The notes beneath the pieces are model-generated. The model was not told where the DNA came from. It saw nothing but the letters and a program-made list of their open reading frames with translations, and searched no databases. Shown piece by piece: positions 1 through 7,866 of a DNA stretch of 31,381 bases. The stretch's first letter is position 1; each line of letters starts with the position of its first letter. This DNA comes from JAWMQL01 sp033283165 (GTDB taxonomy: Bacteria; Pseudomonadota; Gammaproteobacteria; Pseudomonadales; Halieaceae), in NCBI GenBank assembly GCA_033283165.1, contig JAWMQL010000012.1:1-31381 (forward strand), written 5' to 3'. Both the position numbers and the translations under genes were made by a program.

Positions 1-146
1 TTCTCATCGACAGCGCCCTTGTAGCGATAGAACGTGTCACGGGACACACCCATGAGTTGACACGCCTTGGCTACATTGCCCAGTTCCTCTGCCAAGTTCA
101 GCAGTCCGACCTTGTGTTTGATGATTCGTTCGTTAGTATGAAGCAT
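1..146 (-). CDS. IS481-family transposase, N-terminal 48 residues (partial)
   Basis: The minus-strand reading starts at the ATG at 146 and stays open to the window edge. It begins MLHTNERIIKHKVGLL and contains the helix-turn-helix stretch NVAKACQLMGVSRDTFYRY, which is the characteristic N-terminus of IS481 transposases. The family cuts and joins DNA with a DDE catalytic domain, which would lie beyond the window. A good ribosome-binding site (AGAGG) lies about 8 bases before the ATG and supports this start. No frameshift is visible in the part present. Confidence 0.85.
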   Translation of the reverse strand, partial: MLHTNERIIKHKVGLLNLAEELGNVAKACQLMGVSRDTFYRYKGAVDE

Positions 147-247
147 GAGGGTTACCTCTATGGTTTTGATGGTTTGGTTCGCACCTTCATCAAAACCGGT
201 AACCCTCACTTTTTCAAGCAGTGTCAGATTTGGTCTGAACTAATACA
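1..247 (-). mobile_element. IS481-family insertion sequence, 5' end only (runs off window)
   Basis: Reading on the minus strand, this is the left end of an IS481-like element: a terminal segment (about 197-247), a leader, and the first 48 codons of the transposase. The outer end carries the palindrome TCAGATTTGGTCTGA and begins TGTATTAGTTCAGACC when read inwards. That is the TGT-type end expected of the family. The insertion lies directly inside a copy of the dispersed repeat (AACTCATTGATAGTGTTGA follows at once), so the IS landed in pre-existing repeat DNA. The other end and any target duplication are outside the window. Confidence 0.75.
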
Positions 248-502
248 ACTCATTGATAGTGTTGACAAATTAGGGAATCGTCATGCACAGGTTTTACATT
301 CGGTACTTTTGCTATCGACCGAAGCCGAACCTGTTCCGAACCTGGACTCCCGCCCGCTGTCTGCCTTTTACGAGAAAGAGGTTGTTGGCCGGTCTGCACC
401 GAAAACTACCTCTTTCACTTTCTAGCAGACTCCAGCCAGGTAAAGCAGTTGTCACTACCTTCTGTTACGCTACTTGTGCTGCCTTAGAACTGGCCTGATG
501 AA
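248..502. repeat. Repeat remnants between IS481 end and SnoaL-like gene
   Basis: Positions 248-292 match the outer end of the ~490 bp dispersed repeat (variant ending GGGAATCGTCATGCACAGG). Positions about 310-385 match a second repeat found at 7098-7170 and, more weakly, 13690-13750; shared words are CTATCGACCGAA, CGAACCTGGA and GCTGTCTGC. Short open frames here have no recognisable product. I see no promoter I would defend. Confidence 0.6.
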
Positions 503-1033
503 ATGTCCAATAAACTAACCAGACTGAGCTTGCGTTGCCCTGCAATGGGTCTATTAATGCCACTGTTTTGTGTGCTGTGCTTATTGGTCCCGACCTTGGC
601 ATCCGCTGACATGGTGGCTGATCGTCTCGCGATAACCGATGTCTTGGCACAGTATGCCTACCGTTGGGACGGCAAAGACGCTGTCGGTTTCGCTGAGCTG
701 TTCACAGACGATGCGGTGCTCGAGCGGCAAGTCAATGGGGAGCCGGTACCCGGTTCACGGGTGGTCGGAAAACAAGCTATCTTCGAGTATGCACGCGAGT
801 CACACCAGGGCAGGCTCGCGGACCGTCAATCCCGACACCATTTTTCCAGCATCGTATTCCTCGAACTGAACGAAGAGAGTGCGATCACCAAAAACGTCGC
901 CTTGATTACCCATCAGACTGCCACAGAGGCCTACCCGGTAATCCGCATGTCGGGTATTTACCGCAATACCTGGCGCAAGACTGCAGCTGGCTGGCGAATC
1001 AGCAATCGCATCCTAATAGTCGACCCTCAATAG
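503..1033 (+). CDS. Secreted SnoaL-like (NTF2-fold) protein
   Basis: 176 residues. Residues about 15-36 form a hydrophobic signal sequence (LLMPLFCVLCLLVPTLASA) with a plausible AxA cleavage before DMVADRLAI. The mature part follows the SnoaL_4 layout: helix with ITDVLAQYAYRWDGKD, then FAELFTDDAVLE, a central beta sheet, and the terminal GIYRNTWRKTAAGWRISNR strand pair. The fold is shared by cyclases, dehydratases, isomerases and many proteins of unknown role, so a reaction cannot be named. Start choice is uncertain: neither the ATG at 503 nor the one at 545 has a clear ribosome-binding site, and starting at 545 would still keep the signal peptide. It stands alone between repeats. Confidence 0.75.
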   Translation: MSNKLTRLSLRCPAMGLLMPLFCVLCLLVPTLASADMVADRLAITDVLAQYAYRWDGKDAVGFAELFTDDAVLERQVNGEPVPGSRVVGKQAIFEYARESHQGRLADRQSRHHFSSIVFLELNEESAITKNVALITHQTATEAYPVIRMSGIYRNTWRKTAAGWRISNRILIVDPQ

Positions 1034-1052
1034 CAGATAGACCTGCAGCATT

Positions 1053-1150
1053 TAGGCGAACAGAGACAATACAGTCGACGATGGATCAGCCTTTCCAACG
1101 TCCGCTATCGAGCAGAGCAGATGTTCCTCACCACTCCCTTCGGACAATTT
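1053..1150. repeat. Partial copy of dispersed repeat (outer module)
   Basis: From TAGGCGAACAGAGACAAT onward this matches the outer part of the long repeat at 7867-7970, 16547-16650 and 29302-29405: GTCGACGATG, CCGCTATCG, GCAGAGCAGA, then CACTCCCTTCGGACAA as in the 16547 copy. The match fades after about 1150. It occupies most of the gap between the SnoaL-like gene and the IS3 fragment. Confidence 0.65.
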
Positions 1151-1247
1151 CCATCAAACTGTGCGCCGCCAGAGCATGAGTGACCAGTTGGCCTGATTCA
1201 CTTAGAGACAGTTCTGCTACTTTTAACTGAAGCAGAGGAGTCTCATT

Positions 1248-1508
1248 ATGAGCATGTCCAACACTGAAAAGACGGTTAAAGATATCCGTCGTAAAACCCG
1301 TCGCAAGCATTCTACTGAGGGGAAGATCCGTATTGTCCTGGAGGGCCTCAGGGGCGAAATGTCCATCGCCGAACTATGTCGCCGGGAGGGTATCAATTCC
1401 AACCTGTACTACCGCTGGAGCAAGGACTTCCTGGAAGCTGGCAAGAAGCGCCTGGCGGGTGACAACGTCCGGGAAGCTTTGACTTCACGATACCTCTCGT
1501 CGAAGTAA
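1248..1508 (+). pseudogene. IS3-family transposase OrfA, 3'-truncated
   Basis: The reading begins MSMSNTEKTVKDIRRKTRRK after a strong ribosome-binding site (GAGGAG, 7 bases upstream). It continues with the OrfA helix-turn-helix: KIRIVLEGLRGEMSIAELCRREGI, then NLYYRWSKDFLEAGKKRLAGD. Homology stops at about residue 78 (NVREA). The last eight residues come from foreign sequence that is the complement of a DUF1330 gene. The leucine-zipper half of OrfA and all of OrfB are missing. The junction lies at about 1480-1487. This is an inactive remnant. Confidence 0.8.
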
Positions 1509-1711
1509 AAAGCTCGGGCGGCATCCATTGAATCGAATTTGCCAATTACGGTCCTCCCGAGGGGTGGATCTCCTTCTAGGTGATCGATTTCGCCTCCGCG
1601 GACAATGTACTTGCCACCCGCGTCCGATATGGCAAGCGAAACATTCTCGCGATATCGATCATACTGCTCAGGATTAGTTACCTCTGCTTGATAAATAACA
1701 TACGCGGCCAT
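1409..1711 (-). pseudogene. DUF1330-family protein, 3'-truncated by an IS3 remnant
   Basis: The ATG at 1711 starts MAAYVIYQAEVTNPEQYDRY, and the body shows the DUF1330 pattern: GGKYIVRGGEIDHLEGD, RTVIGKFDSMDAARAFY and ERYREVK. This is a ferredoxin-like (dimeric alpha/beta barrel) domain of about 95 residues with no agreed function. True homology ends near 1485 (EVKAS). The remaining frame to 1409 runs antisense through the IS3 OrfA fragment, so the last strand of the fold is lost. An upstream GTG at 1738 is in frame, but the ATG has the better ribosome-binding site (GGGAAA). TATTCT (complement of 1743-1748) lies about 30 nt upstream. Confidence 0.75.
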
Positions 1712-1774
1712 GTCGGTTTTCCCAAATACTAAGGTCACTGTAAGAATATACCAACTTCCAGATAAGTCGCCTGA

Positions 1775-1878
1775 TAGGCGATAGCGGACCCTAGCCGTAA
1801 TCTGGCCTCACCCACCGTCTTATGGCCGCTCGCACCTCGTTGCTGCCGTTCCGTTTTGGAACCAATGTGGCGGTTATA
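1775..1878. repeat. Dispersed palindromic repeat (P type) plus adjacent module
   Basis: The left arm TAGGCGATAGCGGACCC and the right arm GGCCGCTCGCACCTCG form an imperfect palindrome with a ~30 base centre. The same unit occurs at 3783, 10389, 22706 and 26696. The following GTTGCTGCCGTTCCGTTTTG recurs at 7206-7226. The rest of the gap to the sulfatase (1879-2203) holds no gene that I can support; the short minus-strand frames there have no recognisable product. Confidence 0.65.
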
Positions 1879-2203
1879 CAGGAGGGTTCACTTCGGACTG
1901 GCCACTGAAAACAGAGTGAATTTTGCTGACTCAACGCATTGCCCCTATTCAATAATAAGCGGCCTTCGCGATGGCATGTGATGTATTTTGATACGCGATT
2001 GCGTTCAACTGTGCCGAGCAGCGGTTGGGAGAGCGCGAGCACTATGTTCTGCTACGCGCCGATCATTTGTTGACTGACTAATGAGCCGAAAAATTCTCTC
2101 TTGACGAGTAATCCAGATTAAAGAGCCGGTCGTAGGTAGACAAGCGGTACTCCAATAACGCTGAGATTTTACGAGACACCAGACTCTACCCAGGACCAAT
2201 AAT

Positions 2204-3754
2204 ATGAATGCCCGCCCACTGCTTGCCACTGCGTTTGCGATGCTTTATGCGCTCAGCATAGAAGCATTTGCTCAGGACAAACCCAATATCCTCATTATTT
2301 TCCCCGATGACGTTGGCTGGCAGAATGTCAGTGCTTATGGACGGGGAACGATGGGTTACCGGACAGCCAATATCGACCGGATTGCGCGTGAGGGTGTAAT
2401 GTTCACCGACCACTATGCCCAACCGTCCTGCACAGCCGGCCGAGCGGCGCTGATCACCGGGCAGTATCCCATTCGTAGTGGGATGACCACGGTAGGTCGG
2501 CCGGGTGCGGAGCTGGGACTGAAGCCACAGTCCCACACATTGGCGGAGGTTCTTAAGGACCTAGGTTACGCCACCGGTCAATTCGGCAAGAATCACTTGG
2601 GCGATCGAAACGAACATCTGCCGACTGTGCACGGTTTTGACGAATTCTTCGGCAACTTGTATCACCTAAACACCCAGGAGGAGTTCGAGCAGGTTGATTA
2701 CCCGAAGGACCCTGAGTTTTTTAAGAAATTCGGCACCCGCGGCGTGCTGTATACCAGGGCCACGGACGTGGACGACAAGACGGTAGACCCTCGCTTTGGC
2801 AAGGTCGGCAAACAGACAATCGAAGACACAGGTCAGCTGGGGCGCGAACGCATGAAAACAATGGACCAGGAGTTCATCAATGCCACACTCGACTTCATCA
2901 AACGCGCAAAGGCAGACAACAAGCCCTTTTTTGTCTGGTTTAATCCGAGTCGGATGCACATGTACACGCGCCTGAGCGATGAAAGTCGCTATCTTGCCGC
3001 CGAACACACCACGGAGCATGACTTCTACGGCAGCGGTCTGATAGAACATGACAGACAGATTGGAGAGTTGCTTGATGCCCTGGAAGAAATGGGAGTTCTC
3101 GACGACACGATCGTTGTCTATTCAACCGACAATGGCCCCGAACACAGCGCGCGGCTTCATGGCGGCACCACACCGTTCCGTGGAGAGAAAATGACCACTT
3201 ATGAAGGCGGTGTGCGCGTTCCTATGATGGTTCGCTGGCCAGGAAAGATTCCCGCCGATACGGTGCTGAGCGGCATCCAGACCCACATGGATATTTACAC
3301 CACGCTTGCAGCGGCTGCAGGAGAGCCCGATATCGCAGAAAAAGTACTGAATGAGCACAAACAACTCATCGACGGCGTGAACAACCTTGATTACTGGATG
3401 GGCAAAACCAACGGAAGTGCGCGCGACCACTACTTCTACTATTACGAGTCGAGTATTAAGGCGATACGCTACAAACAGTGGAAGCTACACTTCGAAACTA
3501 GCGAAAACTACTACGCCCCATACATCAAGCAGAAGTTTCCGGTCTTCTATAATATAAGGCTGGATCCCTTCGAGAGCTTTGATGGCGTCACCGATCGCTC
3601 CGACATTGTGCAGGCGAAGCAGTGGCTCAACGAACCCGTGCAGCATCTTCTGGGTGAGCATATTCAGTCGCTAGTGGACTATCCTCCAGTGCAGAAAGCC
3701 GCCAGCTTTGACTTCAGCGCGCTTATGCAGCAACTGATGGCAGGCAAGCCGTGA
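2204..3754 (+). CDS. Exported arylsulfatase (formylglycine-dependent)
   Basis: 516 residues with an N-terminal signal peptide (cleavage likely after EAFA, residue 23). Residues 27-40 (PNILIIFPDDVGWQ) carry the paired metal-binding aspartates. The sulfatase signature CTAGR is at residues 76-80; Cys76 is the residue converted to formylglycine. A YSTDNGPEHS motif near residue 307 supplies the further Asp/Asn metal ligands. Length and C-terminal layout fit arylsulfatase A-like enzymes of the alkaline-phosphatase superfamily, which hydrolyse sulfate esters in the periplasm or outside the cell. The substrate cannot be told. CXAXR would need a formylglycine-generating enzyme encoded elsewhere. The start is supported by AGGA 8-10 bases upstream. 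No partner gene is adjacent. Confidence 0.9.
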   Translation: MNARPLLATAFAMLYALSIEAFAQDKPNILIIFPDDVGWQNVSAYGRGTMGYRTANIDRIAREGVMFTDHYAQPSCTAGRAALITGQYPIRSGMTTVGRPGAELGLKPQSHTLAEVLKDLGYATGQFGKNHLGDRNEHLPTVHGFDEFFGNLYHLNTQEEFEQVDYPKDPEFFKKFGTRGVLYTRATDVDDKTVDPRFGKVGKQTIEDTGQLGRERMKTMDQEFINATLDFIKRAKADNKPFFVWFNPSRMHMYTRLSDESRYLAAEHTTEHDFYGSGLIEHDRQIGELLDALEEMGVLDDTIVVYSTDNGPEHSARLHGGTTPFRGEKMTTYEGGVRVPMMVRWPGKIPADTVLSGIQTHMDIYTTLAAAAGEPDIAEKVLNEHKQLIDGVNNLDYWMGKTNGSARDHYFYYYESSIKAIRYKQWKLHFETSENYYAPYIKQKFPVFYNIRLDPFESFDGVTDRSDIVQAKQWLNEPVQHLLGEHIQSLVDYPPVQKAASFDFSALMQQLMAGKP

Positions 3755-3781
3755 CGCCCGTCGCCGCAATGTTCCCCTTCC

Positions 3782-4274
3782 AGGCGATAGCGGCCCCTGG
3801 TCCGGTCCGATTGGCCGTTGGCACTGACGGCCGCTTCCAAGACCAAAGCAGACATTCCCCACCTGACGCACCAGGACACTTGCCACAAACAACCCGACGC
3901 ACCCGTCGCAAGTCCAATAGCTGCAAGGCCTTGTTGTTACTGGAAGGTCGCAGGGTACGATGGTTGCGACGGGTAGGGGTGGTGTTCCTGGGGAACTGCC
4001 GGCGGGCCTTTTAGAAGAGCATCAAATTTTCACAGGCAGAATAGTTGGCGATTTATGGGTGAAAGGGGGAGCAGGGGGGGATGGTGATCAAACCGTCTCT
4101 GGCGAACTCGCTCTTCAAGCAGCCACCGGTGGCTCAAACAGCAAGGGCGGTGAGCAGGTGGAATAGCAGGGGGATCACGGCTTTCATGCGGTTTGAGAGT
4201 AATAGAACATTCTGGAGTCAGCAACGATCAACTCATTGATAGTGTTGATGAATTACGAATTCGCCATACACAGC
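3782..4274 (-). repeat. Long dispersed repeat, copy 1 (~490 bp)
   Basis: Modules in order on the plus strand: palindrome arm GGCGATAGCGGCCCC (3783); inverted-repeat region with CGACGCACCCGTCGC, CCAATAGCTGCAAGGCC and later GACGGG (about 3880-3990); a conserved segment from GGGCCTTTTAGAAGAGCA to GCCACCGGTGGCTC (about 4005-4135); a minus-strand mini-frame MKAVIPLLFHLLTALAV (4187-4134, stop TGA); and the end block CATTGATAGTGTTGATGAAT to about 4274. Its closest relative in the window is the copy at 7867-8359, which is near-identical over 4005-4260. No complete protein is encoded. Confidence 0.85.
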
Positions 4275-4301
4275 TCTTACTAAAAGCTTTGTTGCTGAAA
4301 A

Positions 4302-4330
4302 TAAAAAGACCCGCATTTGCGGGCCTTTTA
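4302..4330 (-). terminator. Rho-independent terminator of the amidohydrolase gene
   Basis: Read on the minus strand, this is AAGGCCCGCAAATGCGGGTC followed by TTTTTATTTT: a GC-rich stem with a short AT loop and a U tract. It lies 18-46 bases after the amidohydrolase stop codon. The plus-strand reading also ends in a T-rich run, so it may act on both strands. Confidence 0.85.
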
Positions 4331-4347
4331 CTTTTGGGAGGCAATGC

Positions 4348-6132
4348 TTACAAGCCAGTATTGTGAGTAAATTTACCGTCCAACATTGTAGCTAACACTT
4401 TTACATCAGCCAGCTCAGTAGGTTTCAACTCCAAAGGATTTCGGTCGACAACCACCAGGTCAGCAAGCTTGCCTACTTCGAGACTGCCGATTTTATCTTC
4501 CATACGTAACTGCCAGGCGGGGATAATAGTATGTGCCCGTATGGCCTCCGCAATGGTTAGCACATCACGTCCGGGAGGGAAGGGCTTGGAGTTGGGGTCT
4601 TCCGGTTGCACATTGGTGGCGGCCACTTGCATGACATAGAACGGTGCCTGCATGGATGCCGGGGTGCTGGGCACATCCGAGGCGATGCTGACCGGTACCC
4701 CTGCGTGATAGAGGTTCTGATAGTAACCGAACATCTCATCAACCCGCTTCTGACCCAGCAGGCGAATGGCGTTGTCATCGGTGCCGGACCAGTCGGTGGT
4801 GAAGCTTGGGGTGGCGTTCACCGGAATCTTATATTTGATGATCCTGTCCCGGGTTTCCTTGGGTAGCCAGGTGGCGTGGTGAATGGCGCTGCGGTTTTCG
4901 GTAAAGCCGGCTTCTTTGGCCGCTACCACGCCATCAATAAAGGCTTTGGCCGAGCCGCTGCTATCACTGTGTACCGCACAGTCCAAGCCCAGTTTGGCGG
5001 CCTCAAGAATTTGGGCGGCGATCAATTCCGGAGGTACGTTGAAGGTACCCATCTTGCCGGATTCATAGGGTGCCAGGAAAGGCGCTGTTTCAGCGGTCCA
5101 ATTACCTTCGGGGTGAATCTTGATGGACTGCACCCGCAACATATCGCTGTTGTACTTCTCGCCCATTTTCTTGGTGAACGCGGCGAGGCGTTTGGGATCG
5201 GCCGTATTGGATTTCAGCATGGGCTGGGGAATCACTCGCAGCAGCAGGGTACCCGCCAGCTCCCGCTCGTGAAGCATGCCCACGATGGTTTCAAAATCCT
5301 TCTCCATCCCACCGTGGGTATCGGTCAGGTTAGGGGTCAAAATCCCGGTGTTCTGGATGGTGGTTTTACCGGAGCTGGCTGCCAGAGTGAAATAGCTATC
5401 CACACTGTCGTTCACCATTTCTTCGGGTTGCCAGGCACCAATATCCACAAAGGGTTTGAACCACTGGCCTTCAATGGCCGCGCCGGTAGGATTACCGTCT
5501 TTATCCCGTACCCAGAAAGTTACACCGGCCAGCTTGTCAGGCGTGTCTTTGGTGACACCGGCCATCTCCATGGCTTTGGTATTGAGCCAGCCATCGTGCA
5601 CCGTGAAATCCAGCAACAGCGCGGGGCGATCAGGGACGGCCTTATCCAGCTCGGTGGCCAGTGGATCGTGGCCGAATTTACCGGCAGACCAGCCAATGCC
5701 GCGAATCACCTTCAGGTCGGGGTTGTCTTCCGCGTATTGCTTCACCCGGGCCAGGACTTCTTCCATGGTATTTAAGTCAAACAGCTGCACACCACCCAGG
5801 GCCCACTTGGAGCTGATGAGATGGTCGTGAGCGCTGACAAAGCCCGGCATCAGGGTTTTGCCCGTCAGATCGTAACTCTTGGCGCCGTTGCCCATGTATT
5901 TTTTTGCGCCAGTATTATCGCCAACGTAGACAATTTTATTGCCATCAACTACGACTGCCTCAGCCCAGGGTTGTTTTTCGTTGACGGTATACACCTTGGC
6001 GTTATGGAAAACAGTAATAGTGGAAGCTTCCGGTTTCGTCATGGGAGCCTTACTGATTTCCTCTTTGCCGCATCCGGCTATTAGTAAACTTGCTACTAAT
6101 AAGGGGAGGGTGAAATAGTGATGGATCTTCAT
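4348..6132 (-). CDS. Lipoprotein amidohydrolase, YtcJ/Amidohydro_3 type
   Basis: 594 residues. Residues 1-21 are a lipoprotein signal with lipobox LIAGC (Cys21). The domain starts with the small beta sandwich (FHNAKVYTVNE) and enters the metal-dependent hydrolase barrel at PGFVSAHDHL; His102 and His104 form the HxH motif. Further likely ligands are Lys338 (IKIHPEGNW), His388 (CAVHSD), His418/419 and Asp486 (SIASDVPS). The C-terminus (GSLEVGKLADLVVVDRNP) closes the sandwich domain. The family hydrolyses amide or related C-N bonds; the substrate is unknown. Lipidation suggests periplasmic anchoring. GAGGAA lies about 9 bases before the ATG. A second, diverged member of the same superfamily is at 27346-29154. 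Confidence 0.9.
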   Translation of the reverse strand: MKIHHYFTLPLLVASLLIAGCGKEEISKAPMTKPEASTITVFHNAKVYTVNEKQPWAEAVVVDGNKIVYVGDNTGAKKYMGNGAKSYDLTGKTLMPGFVSAHDHLISSKWALGGVQLFDLNTMEEVLARVKQYAEDNPDLKVIRGIGWSAGKFGHDPLATELDKAVPDRPALLLDFTVHDGWLNTKAMEMAGVTKDTPDKLAGVTFWVRDKDGNPTGAAIEGQWFKPFVDIGAWQPEEMVNDSVDSYFTLAASSGKTTIQNTGILTPNLTDTHGGMEKDFETIVGMLHERELAGTLLLRVIPQPMLKSNTADPKRLAAFTKKMGEKYNSDMLRVQSIKIHPEGNWTAETAPFLAPYESGKMGTFNVPPELIAAQILEAAKLGLDCAVHSDSSGSAKAFIDGVVAAKEAGFTENRSAIHHATWLPKETRDRIIKYKIPVNATPSFTTDWSGTDDNAIRLLGQKRVDEMFGYYQNLYHAGVPVSIASDVPSTPASMQAPFYVMQVAATNVQPEDPNSKPFPPGRDVLTIAEAIRAHTIIPAWQLRMEDKIGSLEVGKLADLVVVDRNPLELKPTELADVKVLATMLDGKFTHNTGL

Positions 6133-6215
6133 AGTGCCGCTTCCTCGTTGAATATATTACTTACTCTAGTAGCAGATATTCGGATTCTCAAACCAACATA
6201 CGCTCATACTTTTAA

Positions 6216-6332
6216 AATGGGCGCGGACAGCAGGTCCTGGATCGACGTGAACAGATTAAACTGAACACCTTAGCGATGCGTCGCAAGATGCATTACGATA
6301 ATCAGATCAAATTACAGACCCTGATGAGCTGA
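6216..6332 (+). other. Open frame fragment ending in a stop, no start
   Basis: Between in-frame stops there are 38 codons reading ...QQVLDRREQIKLNTLAM, then RRKMHYDNQIKLQTLMS and TGA. The charged, helical composition looks like the tail of a real protein rather than random sequence. No start codon or ribosome-binding site precedes it, and I do not recognise the family. It lies just upstream of the DUF885 fragment and may be decayed coding DNA. The rest of 6133-6350 shows nothing else. Confidence 0.3.
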
Positions 6333-6350
6333 AGTGTATCTTATATCAGT

Positions 6351-6848
6351 ATGCGATCTGTCCAGAAGGTTCTGACGACTTTCACTGCCCGGCACCTCGA
6401 GCACGTTCCGCTATATGGGAAGGTAGCCAATATTACAGCATATTCCAAAGGCTGGGCCCTCTATGCAGAGCGCCTGGTCTATGAGTTGGGCCTGTATTAT
6501 TCCGTCAGCAATTTGGGGCGAGCTCAATCGGAAATGTTTCGAGCGGTTCGATTGGTGGTGGACACTGGCATACACGCGAAAAGGTGGCCGCGCCAGAGGG
6601 CCATCGACTACATGCTTCACTATACGGGCATGCCGGAAGCTGAAGTTATTTCTGAGATTGACCGGTATATAGTGGCGCCCGCTCAGGCATGTGCCTACAC
6701 GGTGGGCATGATGGAGATACTTGACATGCGCGAAGAGGCCAGAGAACGTTTACAACAAGACTTTGACCTCGCACGTTTTCATCAGGTTGTCCTGGGCAAC
6801 GGCGAGCTGCCTTTGTCGGTTCTTCGAGCAGAAGTTCGAAAGATTTGA
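6351..6848 (+). pseudogene. DUF885 protein, C-terminal fragment
   Basis: The frame carries the conserved C-terminal third of DUF885 proteins: NITAYSKGWALYAERLVYEL, then FRAVRLVVDTGIHAKRW, QRAIDYMLHYTGM, EVISEIDRYIVAPAQA, and FHQVVLGNGELPLSVL near the end. Family members are usually 550-620 residues, often secreted, and have a gluzincin-like HExxH region. That region, the signal peptide and about 400 residues are absent here. Upstream DNA does not continue the homology, so this is a decayed remnant and not a short gene. The ATG at 6351 has no ribosome-binding site. Confidence 0.8.
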
Positions 6849-6874
6849 AAGGTGCTATGTCCGCGAGCATATTC

Positions 6875-6935
6875 ACACCCCCCGACTATATATCTACCAA
6901 CTGTCACCCATCCCCCCGGAATAGTCGGGCGGTGT
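6875..6935. repeat. Hairpin with 15-base arms
   Basis: ACACCCCCCGACTAT (6875-6889) pairs with ATAGTCGGGCGGTGT (6921-6935) with one mismatch and a 31-base loop. No T tract follows in either direction, so it is not a classical terminator. It lies between the DUF885 fragment and the tRNA-derived repeat. Confidence 0.6.
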
Positions 6936-6968
6936 AAGGTCTTATAACTCATTGAAAACTATAGAAAA

Positions 6969-7030
6969 TGGTGGGCCCAGAAGGACTTGAACGGCAGCGG
7001 CCGACCGCCTTCGACCCGTCGATTATGAGT
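6969..7030 (-). pseudogene. 3' half of a tRNA-Ile(CAU)/Met-like gene, interrupted
   Basis: Minus strand: CTCATAA (anticodon loop, CAU), then TCGACGGGTCGAAGG, a ~15 base foreign insert (CGGTCGGCCGCTGCC), GTTCAAGTCC and TTCTGGGCCCACCA. Anticodon loop, 3' anticodon stem, variable region, most of the T arm, acceptor 3' strand and encoded CCA are present. The D arm and acceptor 5' strand are missing, and the insert splits the T stem. It therefore cannot be a working tRNA. Such 3' tRNA halves are typical integrase attachment-site leftovers, but a related copy at 13568 shows that this one belongs to a repeat. Confidence 0.7.
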
Positions 7031-7320
7031 AGAAAAGTAGTTTTGTTTTATAATAGGTAAGCCGAAGAAACGTAAGGGGTTTTACTTTCGGTTGCCCTGC
7101 TATCGACCGAAACCAAACCGGTTTCGAACCTGGATTGGCGCTGTCTGCATTTTCCAGGAAAGCGGCCGTTGGCCAGGCTGTGCTGGAAGCTTCCGCTTCC
7201 ACCTCGTTTCTGCCGTTCCGTTTTGCAACCGAAATGACGGCTACACGGCAAGGGCCGCCTCCACCCCCAAGGGGATCCCTGTAGGTAGAACAAGCGGCGC
7301 CTGATAGCGCCCCCATGGTA
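7031..7320. repeat. Body of the tRNA-headed repeat, copy T1
   Basis: After the tRNA piece come AAGCCGAAGAAACG and AGGGGTTTTA, then CTATCGACCGAAACC, TTTCGAACCTGGATTGGCG and CTGTCTGC, then GTTTCTGCCGTTCCGTTTTG. The first blocks recur in the same order at 13650-13750 (AAGCTGAAGAAAAGCC, AGGGGTTTTC, GACCTGGGTTGGCGCAG). The middle block recurs at 310-360 and the last block at 1841-1860. No credible protein is encoded. Confidence 0.6.
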
Positions 7321-7383
7321 TTCAAAATTCAAGATACGACTGGGTGACTACTTGGGAGATAGCCGTCCAGTCGCTGTAACTGT

Positions 7384-7764
7384 CTAAATTGATAATTCAC
7401 GGTAGAGGCTGTCTGAGACCAGCGTTCTAATGTCTCCCAGGCCTTTGAGCCAGGCAGCCATTTTTTCGTCTGCGAGAGTCTTTTCCCAAGCCGTAGCGAA
7501 AGCCGATATAGAACCCGGATATTCGAGAGATACGATCACCGTACCTGTTTGTTCGCCAGCAAAAGTAGCCTGCCATGCTCGCATTACCATCTTAGGAGTG
7601 AGTTTGGCCATCATTTGCTTTCCTTTGCCCAGCTCAGCGACATATGCTTCAACGTCGCTAGTGCTGACCGTGACAACTCGCAAGGTGGTATGACCGTCGG
7701 CAAAGGTTGCCGCAGACAATGATGTAGTGATCGCCAAAACTAAAGCGGTAATCAAAGTTTTCAT
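7384..7764 (-). CDS. Small secreted protein, dimeric alpha/beta-barrel (ABM-like) type
   Basis: 126 residues. It has a clear Sec signal peptide (MKTLITALVLAITTSLSAA) with cleavage likely after ATFA. The mature part reads LRVVTVSTSDVEAYVAELGK, a middle strand GEQTGTVIVSLEYPGSISAF and a helix WEKTLADEKMAAWL. This beta-alpha-beta-beta-alpha-like order fits stress-responsive or antibiotic-monooxygenase-like barrels. No catalytic residue can be assigned, and the function is unknown. The start is well supported by AAGGAG 7 bases before the ATG. It is monocistronic between repeats. Confidence 0.75.
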   Translation of the reverse strand: MKTLITALVLAITTSLSAATFADGHTTLRVVTVSTSDVEAYVAELGKGKQMMAKLTPKMVMRAWQATFAGEQTGTVIVSLEYPGSISAFATAWEKTLADEKMAAWLKGLGDIRTLVSDSLYRELSI

Positions 7765-7866
7765 TTAGTACTCCTTTTATGTTACCGGCACATACCAATA
7801 TGGCCGAACTCGATTACTATAGTCCAAGAATTGAAGCGCTGCCGAACATGGAGAGATGCCTGCAAG

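Noticed and set aside
57..425. 122-codon open frame at the left edge
   Set aside because: It is antisense to the IS481 transposase start and then runs through the IS end and repeats.
4134..4187. 17-codon mini-frames (also 8219-8272 and 16908-16961) as real small genes
   Set aside because: No ribosome-binding site precedes them and they equal the start of a known type of transposase; treated as remnants, with the conserved openness noted as a finding.
3751..4224. Short open frames downstream of the sulfatase on both strands
   Set aside because: They lie inside the dispersed repeat, recur in other copies with frameshifts and match no protein family.
4876..5775. 299-codon open frame on the plus strand
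   Set aside because: It lies wholly antisense to the amidohydrolase lipoprotein gene, has no ribosome-binding site and reads like the complement of a GC-biased gene.
6969..7030. Functional tRNA gene
   Set aside because: The D arm and acceptor 5' strand are absent, and an insert splits the T stem.
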